A stretch of DNA of 19,250 nucleotides from Actinomycetota bacterium. Its GTDB lineage: Bacteria; Actinomycetota; UBA4738; CADDZG01; WHSQ01. The stretch is from positions 1-19,250 of the forward strand of contig JAUJNU010000030.1 in assembly GCA_030448085.1 (NCBI GenBank), in the 5' to 3' direction. This document shows, one piece after another, positions 12,932 to 19,250 of the stretch; position 1 is the first letter of the stretch, and each line of letters opens with the position of its first letter. Below the pieces are notes generated by a model. The model was not told where the DNA came from. It ran no database searches and was given only the letters and a program-made list of their open reading frames with translations. A program made the translations under genes and the position numbers.

Positions 12932-15712
12932 GTGTCCCAAGCGACCGAGGCAGCTTCCAGCACCGTCACCTCAGATGGCGAGCTGGTACTTCGCCGCATA
13001 TTCACCACCGGGGGGCGGCACCCCTACGACGAGCTCGAGTGGGAGCTGCGTGAGGCGGTAATCAAGAACTACCGCACCGGTGAGGTCGCGTTCGAGCAGA
13101 AGGACATCGAGTTCCCCAAGGCTTGGTCCCAGAACGCGACGAACATCGTCGCTCAGAAGTACTTCCGGGGCGTCCCGAACAGCCCCCAACGCGAGCGTTC
13201 GGTCAAGCAGATGATCGACCGGGTCGTGAACCGCTACCACGAGGAGGGCCTCGCCCGCGGTTACTTCACCGACCCCGAAGAGGCGGAGACCTTCCGCGCC
13301 GAGCTGACCCACCTGCTTGTCACCCAGAAGGCCGCCTTCAACTCGCCCGTGTGGTTCAACGTCGGGTGGCGCGAGAAGGGCGAGGAGCAGTGCAGCGCTT
13401 GCTTCATCCTCGCGGTCGAGGACGAGATGAAGTCGATCCTCAACTGGTACGTCGAAGAGGGGACGATCTTCCAGGGCGGGTCGGGAGCCGGCATCAATCT
13501 CTCCTCCATCCGCTCCTCCAAGGAGCGCCTCAAGACCGGCGGCACCGCCTCGGGCCCGGTCAGCTTCATGCGGGGCGCCGATGCCTCGGCCGGCACCATC
13601 AAGAGCGGGGGCAAGACCCGGCGGGCCGCCAAGATGGTCATCCTCGACGTGTCCCACCCCGACATCGAGGAGTTCATCTGGTGCAAGCAGCACGAGGAGG
13701 TCAAGATGCGCGTCCTCGAGGAGGCGGGCTTCGAGATGGGCCTCGACGGGCGGGATCGACCGTCGATCCAGTACCAGAACGCCAACAACTCGGTGCGTGT
13801 GTCCGACGAGTTCATGCAGGCCGCGGTCGAGGACAAGGACTGGGACCTGAAGGCGGTGACGACCGGCGAGCGCGTCGAGACCGTGAAGGCTCGGGCTCTC
13901 CTGCGCGAGATCTCTCAAGCGGCGTGGGAGTGCGCAGACCCCGGCGTCCAGTACGACACGACGATCAACGACTGGCACACCTCCCCGAACTCGGGTCGCA
14001 TCAACGCTTCTAACCCGTGTTCCGAGTACCTCCATGTCGACAACTCAGCTTGCAATCTCGCTTCGCTGAACCTCATGAAGTTCGTCGACGAAGCCGATCA
14101 CTTCGACGTCCAGACCTTCAAACGCGGTCGAGATCGTGTTCCTGGCGCAGGAGATCTCCGTCGGCTTCTCGTCCTACCCCACGGACAAGATCAGGGAGAA
14201 CTCACACCGTTTCCGCCAGCTCGGACAGGGCTACGCGAACCTCGGCGCCTTCTCATGAGCCAGGGCCTCGCCTACGACTCGGCGGAGGGACGTGCCTGGG
14301 CAGGGGCGATCACCGCTCTCATGACCGGCCATTGTTACGCCACTTCTGCGAAGATCGCGAGGCGCGTCGGCCCGTTCGAGGGGTACGCCGAGAACACGGA
14401 GCCGATGCTCCGGGTCATGAACAAGCACCGGAGCTCCGCCTACGTGATCCCGGAGGATCTCGCTCCTCAGGATCTGGTGTCTGCTGCACGGGACGCATGG
14501 GACGAGGCTCTCGAGCTGGGGGAGCGCTACGGCTACCGCAACGCCCAAGCCACAGTTCTCGCTCCAACCGGGACTATCGGGCTCATGATGGATTGTGACA
14601 CCACCGGTGTGGAGCCGGACCTCGCGCTCAAGAAGCTGAAGAAGCTCGTGGGCGGTGGGACGATGTCGATCGTCAACCAGACCGTGCCCCGGGCGCTGCG
14701 CAAGCTCGGCTACGACGAGTCGCAGGTAGCGGACATCGTTGCCTACATCGACGACAACTCCCATGTGGTCGGCGCTCCGCACCTTCTGGCCGACCACATG
14801 AACGTGTTCGACACGGCCATGGGCGAACGCTCGATCCACTACATGGGCCACATCAAGATGATGGCCGCGGTGCAGCCCTTCATCAGCGGTGCCATCTCGA
14901 AGACCGTGAACCTGCCCGAGAACGTGACCGTCGAGGACGTCGAACAGGTCTACATCGAGGGGTGGCGCCTGGGCGTGAAAGCCCTCGCCCTCTACCGGGA
15001 TAACTGCAAGGTGGCGCAGCCTCTCTCGACTGCGAAGAAAGAGGTCAAGCCCGAGGCTCTCGTCACGGACATGCCGAAGCCGGTTCGTAACCGATTGCCT
15101 CAGGCTCGCCGCTCGATGACCTTCAAGTTCCGGGTGGCCGACACCGAGGGCTACATCACGGCGGGCGAGTTCCCGGACGGCGCAGTGGGGGAGATCTTCC
15201 TGCGAGTGGCCAAGCAGGGGTCGACCCTCGCTGGGATCATGGATGCCTTCGCCATCTCGATCTCGATGGGACTGCAGTACGGGGTGCCTCTCTCGGCCTA
15301 CGTGAAGCAGTTCACGAACACCCGCTTCGAGCCCTCGGGCATGACGGACGACCCGGATCTTCGCATCGCCACCTCGATCCTCGACTACGTCTTCCGCAGG
15401 CTGGCGATCCAGTACCTGCCGCCTTCCGAGAGGCATCTGTTGGGGATCAGGACCTCGCACGAGCGTCAGAACGATATCGAGGCGAAGCTGGCCACGGCGG
15501 CCGAAACCACGAACGGGAACGGCCACGGACACACCAACGGCAACGGGAACGGCAACGGGCATGAGAAGGAGGAGGGCGTCGTGGTCCTCGGCCCGGTTGC
15601 CTCGGTTCACACCGGGTCGCTTCCCTTCTGTGGAATTTGCGGGATCCAGATGCAGCCGGCCGGCTCCTGCTTCGCCTGCACCTCGTGCGGGTCGACCAGC
15701 GGGTGCTCCTAG
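12932..15712 (+). CDS. nrdJ: Class II (adenosylcobalamin-dependent) ribonucleotide reductase NrdJ, with two cancelling frameshifts
   Basis: NrdJ reduces ribonucleotides using a radical made from vitamin B12, with or without oxygen. The GTG at 12932 (VSQATEAAS) is chosen, with GGAAGGGGG upstream. The 926-residue product has SACF and IFQGGSGAGINLSSIR in the N-terminal half, NPCSE with Asn361, radical Cys363 and Glu365, the redox Cys374 in CNLASL (11 residues on, as in Thermotoga NrdJ), PTGTIG, and a Cys-rich C-terminal tail (from C900) that recycles the active-site disulfide. Between about 14123 and 14254 the frame is wrong: the other frame reads AVEIVFLAQEISVGFSSYP and RFRQLGQGYANLGAF. Two bases are lost near 14124 and one near 14253, so the frame recovers and no stop appears. 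A Asn/Gly/His-rich linker precedes the tail. Control is by the NrdR boxes. Confidence 0.96.
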   Translation: MSQATEAASSTVTSDGELVLRRIFTTGGRHPYDELEWELREAVIKNYRTGEVAFEQKDIEFPKAWSQNATNIVAQKYFRGVPNSPQRERSVKQMIDRVVNRYHEEGLARGYFTDPEEAETFRAELTHLLVTQKAAFNSPVWFNVGWREKGEEQCSACFILAVEDEMKSILNWYVEEGTIFQGGSGAGINLSSIRSSKERLKTGGTASGPVSFMRGADASAGTIKSGGKTRRAAKMVILDVSHPDIEEFIWCKQHEEVKMRVLEEAGFEMGLDGRDRPSIQYQNANNSVRVSDEFMQAAVEDKDWDLKAVTTGERVETVKARALLREISQAAWECADPGVQYDTTINDWHTSPNSGRINASNPCSEYLHVDNSACNLASLNLMKFVDEADHFDVQTFKRGRDRVPGAGDLRRLLVLPHGQDQGELTPFPPARTGLREPRRLLMSQGLAYDSAEGRAWAGAITALMTGHCYATSAKIARRVGPFEGYAENTEPMLRVMNKHRSSAYVIPEDLAPQDLVSAARDAWDEALELGERYGYRNAQATVLAPTGTIGLMMDCDTTGVEPDLALKKLKKLVGGGTMSIVNQTVPRALRKLGYDESQVADIVAYIDDNSHVVGAPHLLADHMNVFDTAMGERSIHYMGHIKMMAAVQPFISGAISKTVNLPENVTVEDVEQVYIEGWRLGVKALALYRDNCKVAQPLSTAKKEVKPEALVTDMPKPVRNRLPQARRSMTFKFRVADTEGYITAGEFPDGAVGEIFLRVAKQGSTLAGIMDAFAISISMGLQYGVPLSAYVKQFTNTRFEPSGMTDDPDLRIATSILDYVFRRLAIQYLPPSERHLLGIRTSHERQNDIEAKLATAAETTNGNGHGHTNGNGNGNGHEKEEGVVVLGPVASVHTGSLPFCGICGIQMQPAGSCFACTSCGSTSGCS
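15512..15562 (+). repeat. AACGGN tandem repeat encoding an Asn-Gly-His linker in NrdJ
   Basis: Repeats of AAC-GGN interrupted by CAC/CAT codons encode NGNGHGHTNGNGNGNGH at residues 861-877 of NrdJ. It joins the catalytic core to the mobile Cys-rich tail, so it is probably a flexible tether. The short units make it prone to length change. Confidence 0.8.
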
Positions 15713-15716
15713 CGGG

Positions 15717-15911
15717 ATGAAGGCTCAGAAGTGCAGTGAGTGCGGGGCGGAGTTGAGGCTCCGTCCCGCCTCCTGCCCACTGTGCGGCGCAGACGTGAAG
15801 CAGTGGGACGCCTCCGCCCCGGCTCTCAACGAGGAGGACTACCGGTCCAACGTGCGCGAGCTGAGGGAGGAGCTGAGAAAGCTCCGTGAGGGAGAGGCAG
15901 AGGCCGTTTAG
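15717..15911 (+). CDS. Small zinc-ribbon/coiled-coil protein, 64 aa, unknown function
   Basis: ATG at 15717, four bases after the nrdJ stop, opens a 64-residue product with two CxxC pairs (KCSECGAELRL and SCPLCGAD), a zinc ribbon, then a charged helix (SNVRELREELRKLREGEAEA) likely to form a coiled coil. The frame upstream overlaps nrdJ in another register and is not coding. No good ribosome-binding site is seen, so translation is probably coupled to nrdJ. The location between nrdJ and nrdR suggests a role with the reductase or its repressor, but I know of no named family and make no functional claim. Confidence 0.7.
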   Translation: MKAQKCSECGAELRLRPASCPLCGADVKQWDASAPALNEEDYRSNVRELREELRKLREGEAEAV

Positions 15912-15933
15912 CAAGCTTTCGGGGCCGGGTTAG

Positions 15934-16419
15934 ATGCGCTGCCCCTATTGCGCGACCGAAGAGGACAAGGTCGTCGACTCGCGGGTGGCGGAAGAAGGCC
16001 GTGCCATCAGGCGCCGACGTGAGTGCCTCGGGTGCGGGCGGCGTTACACGACCTTCGAGCGGGCCGAGGAAGCACCGCTCCTCGTCGTCAAGCGCAGCGG
16101 TGAGGAAGAGCCGTTCGATCGTCAGAAGATCGTCTCTGGGCTGATCAGCTCCTGCAAGAACCGCCCCGTCACACTGGCCGCGATCGAGTCGCTTGCCGAG
16201 GACGTCGAAGAGGGCTTCCGGGCCGGCGCGCGCAGGCCCGTGCCGACCGCAGAGATCGGGCGGGACGTGCTCGAGCGGCTGCAGATGCTGGACGACGTCG
16301 CCTACCTTCGCTTCGCCTCCGTCTACAAGGACTTCCAGGAGCTGAACGACTTCGAGCGCGAGCTTGGCTTGCTCCTCAAGAAGCTCCCTCCGAAGCCGCC
16401 TGCGGGAGCGTCGGGGTGA
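15934..16419 (+). CDS. nrdR: Transcriptional repressor NrdR
   Basis: NrdR senses ATP/dATP and represses ribonucleotide reductase genes. The 161-residue product starts MRCPYC and has a four-cysteine zinc ribbon (C3, C6, C31, C34; [13 protein letters not shown]), followed by an ATP-cone domain (about 47-137; [16 protein letters not shown], and [13 protein letters not shown] near its end). The C-terminus is Pro/Lys-rich. It lies downstream of nrdJ, whose promoter carries a pair of candidate NrdR boxes, closing a feedback loop. The start follows 22 bases after the zinc-ribbon gene; the ribosome-binding site is weak. Its stop overlaps the dut GTG (GTGA). Confidence 0.98.
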   Translation: MRCPYCATEEDKVVDSRVAEEGRAIRRRRECLGCGRRYTTFERAEEAPLLVVKRSGEEEPFDRQKIVSGLISSCKNRPVTLAAIESLAEDVEEGFRAGARRPVPTAEIGRDVLERLQMLDDVAYLRFASVYKDFQELNDFERELGLLLKKLPPKPPAGASG

Positions 16420-16847
16420 GGCTCGAGATCAAGCGTCTCGATCGTGAGCTGCCGCTCCCTTCCTACGCTCGAGCGGGCGACGCGGGCCTGGATCTGATCG
16501 CCGCCGAGGACCACGACCTCGCCCCCGGCGGCCGAGCCGCGGTTGCGACCGGTCTGGCCGTGGCGATACCCGAGGGGCACGCCGGCTTCGTGCTGCCGCG
16601 CTCCGGGCGCGCTCTAAAGGAGGGGCTCTCGGTCGCCAACGCTCCCGGGCTGATCGACTCCGGCTACAGGGGCGAGGTGAAGGTCATCCTCGTTAACCTC
16701 GACCCGGCCGCTTCGATCAGCGTGGGCAGAGGCGAGAAGATCGCTCAGCTCGTGATCCAGCGGGTCGAGTCGGCCGAGCTGACCGAGGTGGACGATCTCC
16801 CGGCCACCGAACGCGGCGAAGGTGGCTTCGGCAGCACCGGTCGCTGA
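16416..16847 (+). CDS. dut: Deoxyuridine 5'-triphosphate nucleotidohydrolase (dUTPase)
   Basis: dUTPase hydrolyses dUTP to dUMP, keeping uracil out of DNA and feeding thymidylate synthesis. The 143-residue product has all five motifs of trimeric dUTPases: AGDAGLDL (20-27), PRSG (61-64), [11 protein letters not shown] (78-88), [10 protein letters not shown] (104-113) and the C-terminal [10 protein letters not shown] (133-142). Motif 2 has Arg where Leu is common after RSG. GTG at 16416 overlaps the nrdR stop, so the two are co-translated. It ends three bases from the stop of the converging CoA-binding gene, with no terminator hairpin between. Confidence 0.97.
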   Translation: MRLEIKRLDRELPLPSYARAGDAGLDLIAAEDHDLAPGGRAAVATGLAVAIPEGHAGFVLPRSGRALKEGLSVANAPGLIDSGYRGEVKVILVNLDPAASISVGRGEKIAQLVIQRVESAELTEVDDLPATERGEGGFGSTGR

Positions 16848-16850
16848 CGG

Positions 16851-17279
16851 TTAGCGGCCGGCCAGGATCCTCGGTAGCTCGATGGCGGGGCAGCGGTCCA
16901 TCACCACGTCGAGGCCGGCCTCGGCCGCCCGGGCGGCGGCGTCCTCGTCGACGACCCCCAGCTGCATCCAGACCGCCTTGGCCCCCCGCTCTATCGCTTC
17001 GTCGACGTGGGCTCCGGCTTGGTCGGCCCGCCTGAAGATGTCGACGACCTCGATCGTCTGGTCCGCGGGGATCGCGGTCAGGCTCGGGTAAGCGGTGAGG
17101 CCGAGGACCTCTTCCTCCGACGGATTCACGGGGGTCACGTCGTAGCCGTGGCTCAGGAGGAAGAGGGACACGGAGTTGCTCGGCCGCCTCGGGTCTCCCG
17201 AGCACCCGACGACGGCGAAGCTCTTGTAGGCGGTGAGGACCTTCTCGATCGTCGCCCTGTCGCCCCATGTCCTGCTCAT
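16851..17279 (-). CDS. CoA-binding (Rossmann) domain protein, YccU type
   Basis: The 142-residue product is a single CoA-binding-type Rossmann domain (CoA_binding_2 family). It has FAVVGCSGDPRRPSNSVS near the N-terminus (21-38), YDVTPVNPSEEEVLG (46-60), IEVVDIFRRADQA (76-88), KAVWMQLGVVDEDAA (101-115) and the C-terminal DRCPAIELPR. The fold is that of the nucleotide-binding part of succinyl-CoA synthetase, but stand-alone members have no settled role. The start is ATG at 17277-17279 (MSRTWGD); the frame extends to 17384 but that part overlaps the divergent permease start and is unlikely to be coding. A 68-base gap separates it from that permease. Confidence 0.88.
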   Translation of the reverse strand: MSRTWGDRATIEKVLTAYKSFAVVGCSGDPRRPSNSVSLFLLSHGYDVTPVNPSEEEVLGLTAYPSLTAIPADQTIEVVDIFRRADQAGAHVDEAIERGAKAVWMQLGVVDEDAAARAAEAGLDVVMDRCPAIELPRILAGR

Positions 17280-17335
17280 GGCCCTATCTTCCCCGAACCT
17301 CCCGCACCCTCTGGCATCCGCAACGACACCGGTAG

Positions 17336-17341
17336 TAGCCT
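17336..17341 (+). promoter_or_regulatory. Possible leaderless -10 for the permease genes
   Basis: TAGCCT fits TANNNT and ends six bases before the GTG start at 17348, the spacing expected for a leaderless transcript, common in actinobacteria. No ribosome-binding site is visible. There is no clear -35. Confidence 0.35.
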
Positions 17342-17347
17342 CGCAGC

Positions 17348-18175
17348 GTGAGCCAGCGAGGGGGGGATCTAAGGCGGGATCCACTGTTTCTCATCCCGGC
17401 CCTCGTGATCGCTGTGATCGCGGCCCTGGCCATCGCCCCGGGCCTGTGGGGGGCGGGGGGCCAGCTGGACTGCGACCTCAGCTTCTCGCTCGACAGGCCG
17501 AGCTTCGGCCACCCCTTCGGCTATGACCTCCAGGGCTGCGACTACTACACGAAGGTCCTCTACGGGGCCCGCACCTCCCTCACCGTGGGAGGGTCGGTCA
17601 CGCTCCTCGTCGCTCTCGTGGGGATCCTGGCGGGGGCCCTGGCCGGCTACTACGGCGGAATCTTCGACGCCGTCCTAGGGCGCTTCGGTGACATGGTCCT
17701 GGCGATCCCGCTGATCCTCGTGGGGGCTGTGATCCTCGGCTTCTTCGAGGATCGCACGATGATCCATCTGATCGGGGTGCTGTCGGTGTTCGCGTGGCCG
17801 CCCATGGCCCGGCTCGTGCGCGGGCAGGTCATCCAGATCAAGAAGACCGAGTACGTAGAGGCGGCGAGGGTGATGGGGGCGGGGGACACGAGGCTCCTTC
17901 GAAAGCACATCCTTCCGAACTCGCTGTGGCCGGTGCTCGTGTACGCGACGAGCTACGTCGCCATACCGATCACCGCCGAGGCGGTCCTTACCTTCCTCGG
18001 CGTCGGTCTGCAGCTGCCGGCGGTGTCGTGGGGGCTTCAGCTCGCGGGAGTGAGGGACAGGCTCCTCGAGCACCCCCATCTCCTCATCCCCGGCGCCTTC
18101 CTTTCGGCGACCGTCGCCTCGTTCGTGTTCATGGGTGAGGCGCTTCGCAGGCGTCGAGACCCCAGGGGGGGTTAG
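17348..18175 (+). CDS. ABC transporter permease, dipeptide/oligopeptide type (DppC-like)
   Basis: The 275-residue integral membrane protein has a first helix at about 13-31 and five more between 80 and 265. The family signature FGHPFGYDLQGCDYYTKVLYGARTSL is split here: HPFGYD at 55-60 and YGARTSL at 72-78 match the HPFGTD and YGARTSL of DppC/OppC proteins. The cytoplasmic EAA loop that docks the ATPase is EAARVMGAGD...HILPN (171-191). Such permeases import di- or oligopeptides, nickel or related solutes, and the substrate cannot be told here. No ATPase or binding protein lies in the window; they may follow downstream. GTG at 17348 is the start. It precedes the DppB-like gene by two bases, the reverse of the usual order. 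Confidence 0.92.
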   Translation: MSQRGGDLRRDPLFLIPALVIAVIAALAIAPGLWGAGGQLDCDLSFSLDRPSFGHPFGYDLQGCDYYTKVLYGARTSLTVGGSVTLLVALVGILAGALAGYYGGIFDAVLGRFGDMVLAIPLILVGAVILGFFEDRTMIHLIGVLSVFAWPPMARLVRGQVIQIKKTEYVEAARVMGAGDTRLLRKHILPNSLWPVLVYATSYVAIPITAEAVLTFLGVGLQLPAVSWGLQLAGVRDRLLEHPHLLIPGAFLSATVASFVFMGEALRRRRDPRGG

Positions 18176-18177
18176 CG

Positions 18178-19128
18178 GTGCCGCTCCGCGTCCTCGCGAG
18201 AAGGATCATCCAAGCGGTCCTCACCCTGCTGGTCGTGACCGTCCTGATGCACGGGGCCGTGGCACTCCTTCCCGGGGACCCCATCCGGGCGCTGTTCGGG
18301 TTCCGCAGACCCAACCCTGAGGTGTACGCGCAGCTGCAGGAGCTCTACAACCTCGATGAACCCTGGATCGTGCAGTACGTCACCTACATCAGGCATCTGC
18401 TGACGGGGAACTGGGGTTATAGCCTTCCGGGCTTAGCAGGGTCCCGCGGGACGGTAGGCGCGCCGGTGGCCGAGATCCTTCGGCAGGCGGTCCCGATCAG
18501 CCTGCGTTTGCTGATCCCTGTGATCGCGGTGCAACTGGTGGCTGGGGTAACGGCTGGGGCCACGTCGGTGCAGGGCAAGAAGAGATGGTCGCGGACCGGG
18601 CTCTACGCGGGGAGCGTCGTCGTGATCGGGTTCCCGGTTATCGTCATCGCCTACGCCTTGCAGATCATCGCGGAGAAGCTCGGGTTCTCTCGGCAGATAG
18701 GGATCGACGGCTGGTCGGGCTATATCCTTCCGGTGGCGAGCCTGGCGCTGACGAGCACGGCCCTCGTGGTTCTCCTCACCCGTTCGCAGCTGCAGGACGC
18801 TCTGGTGCAGCCTTTCATCGTGGCCGCCCGCGCCCGCTCCATCCCTGCGAAGAGGGTCCTTCGGCTCCACGCCCTGAGACTGGCGCTACCGTCCGTGTTC
18901 ACGTTCATCGCGGCGAACTTCGGGCAGCTCTTGACGGGGCTCATCATCGTCGAGGCCATCTTCGATATCCCCGGCGTCGGGAGCGTCCTCTTCGAAGCGA
19001 TCCAGGACCGCGACCAGGCGCTCCTCATCGCGATGGTCGTCTTCACCACGGCGGTTGCTTTGATCCTCAACCTGATCGCCGACGTGCTTCATTTCTTGCT
19101 CGACCCGAGGATCCGCGAAGAGACCTAA
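18178..19128 (+). CDS. ABC transporter permease, dipeptide/oligopeptide type (DppB-like)
   Basis: The 316-residue product is the partner of the preceding permease. It has the N-terminal helix RIIQAVLTLLVVTVLMH, then the DppB hallmark LLPGDPIRALFG and YNLDEPWIVQYVTYI with LLTGNWGYSL, about five further helices, and an EAA-like loop IVAARARSIPAKRVLRLHALR with LALPSVF. The C-terminal EAIFDIPGVGSVLFEAIQDRD and LLDPRIRE are also typical. GTG at 18178 follows a G-rich run (AGGGGGGG) at 18164-18171 in the end of the upstream gene. The 122 bases from its stop to the window end hold only a ten-base palindrome GGACCGGTCC at 19138-19147 and no recognisable gene. Confidence 0.94.
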   Translation: MPLRVLARRIIQAVLTLLVVTVLMHGAVALLPGDPIRALFGFRRPNPEVYAQLQELYNLDEPWIVQYVTYIRHLLTGNWGYSLPGLAGSRGTVGAPVAEILRQAVPISLRLLIPVIAVQLVAGVTAGATSVQGKKRWSRTGLYAGSVVVIGFPVIVIAYALQIIAEKLGFSRQIGIDGWSGYILPVASLALTSTALVVLLTRSQLQDALVQPFIVAARARSIPAKRVLRLHALRLALPSVFTFIAANFGQLLTGLIIVEAIFDIPGVGSVLFEAIQDRDQALLIAMVVFTTAVALILNLIADVLHFLLDPRIREET

Positions 19129-19250
19129 GAGCTTCGGGGACCGGTCCTCAAGTACGTCCGCCGGAAAGCCGACAACAGAGTTACGAAGAGGATGCTTGCT
19201 GGACCAACCAGTGGCTGACTTTGAAGCTTGCTAGAAATGAGGACGTAGAC

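Noticed and set aside
12971..14035. Long minus-strand open frame (354 aa) opposite nrdJ
   Set aside because: Leu/Asp/Val-rich shadow without motifs; nrdJ on the plus strand explains the region.
14231..15610. Long minus-strand open frame (459 aa) opposite nrdJ
   Set aside because: Mirror of a strongly conserved gene with no domain of its own.
19138..19147. GGACCGGTCC palindrome as a terminator or operator
   Set aside because: It is a short loopless palindrome with no T run and no second copy; chance is sufficient.

Overview
The window is GC-rich, densely packed bacterial DNA, almost all of it on the + strand. The order recA-recX-rny-miaB-(LigB-like)-miaA-dapF-dapL-hflX, then lexA pointing inward, then a divergent LysM membrane protein followed by nrdJ and nrdR, closely follows the recA-lexA-nrdR neighbourhood of Actinomycetota such as mycobacteria. 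CGAAC-N4-GTTCG SOS boxes, frequent GTG starts and TANNNT-type -10 elements agree with that. The presence of RNase Y and of DapL (LL-diaminopimelate aminotransferase) argues against a mycobacterium and for a deeper-branching or uncultured actinobacterial lineage. The lineage call is inference.

Layout. 1-1306: the end of a polytopic membrane protein, a 59-residue two-helix membrane protein and a GNAT acetyltransferase, tightly coupled. 1307-3215: SOS-controlled recA and recX. 3216-4996: a 248-base leader region with two hairpins, then rny. 5013-11410: a run of closely spaced or overlapping genes for tRNA modification (miaB, miaA), an orphan LigB-fold protein, diaminopimelate synthesis (dapF, dapL) and the ribosome-splitting GTPase HflX. 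11407-12743: lexA and a divergent YneA/DivS-like LysM protein, with four LexA boxes between them. 12744-16847: a deoxynucleotide block (class II ribonucleotide reductase nrdJ behind paired NrdR boxes, a small zinc-ribbon gene, nrdR, dut). 16851-17279: a CoA-binding-fold protein on the minus strand. 17348-19128: two dipeptide-type ABC permeases. 19129-19250: nothing recognisable. No tRNA, rRNA, CRISPR array, insertion sequence or phage gene was seen.

How the parts work together. The centre is a DNA-damage and nucleotide-supply neighbourhood: RecA triggers LexA self-cleavage, LexA controls recA, itself and the LysM division inhibitor, and NrdR controls nrdJ. The strongest new observation is regulatory. 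recA and the LysM gene each carry, besides LexA boxes, a nearly identical promoter of form TTGTCR-CAC-CCCCTCYC-TANNNT (19 of 23 positions the same). It resembles the LexA-independent RecA-NDp/PafBC promoter of mycobacteria but has CAC where GTG is expected. The two genes therefore appear to form a doubly controlled damage module.

Caution on sequence quality. dapF, dapL, hflX, nrdJ and the first gene contain frame changes while the protein sequence stays well conserved across frames and active-site motifs survive. Most breaks fit small deletions, several of them in C or G runs. I read these as assembly errors in a draft or metagenomic sequence rather than gene decay. The nrdJ errors cancel, so the reading frame looks intact although about 44 residues are wrong.
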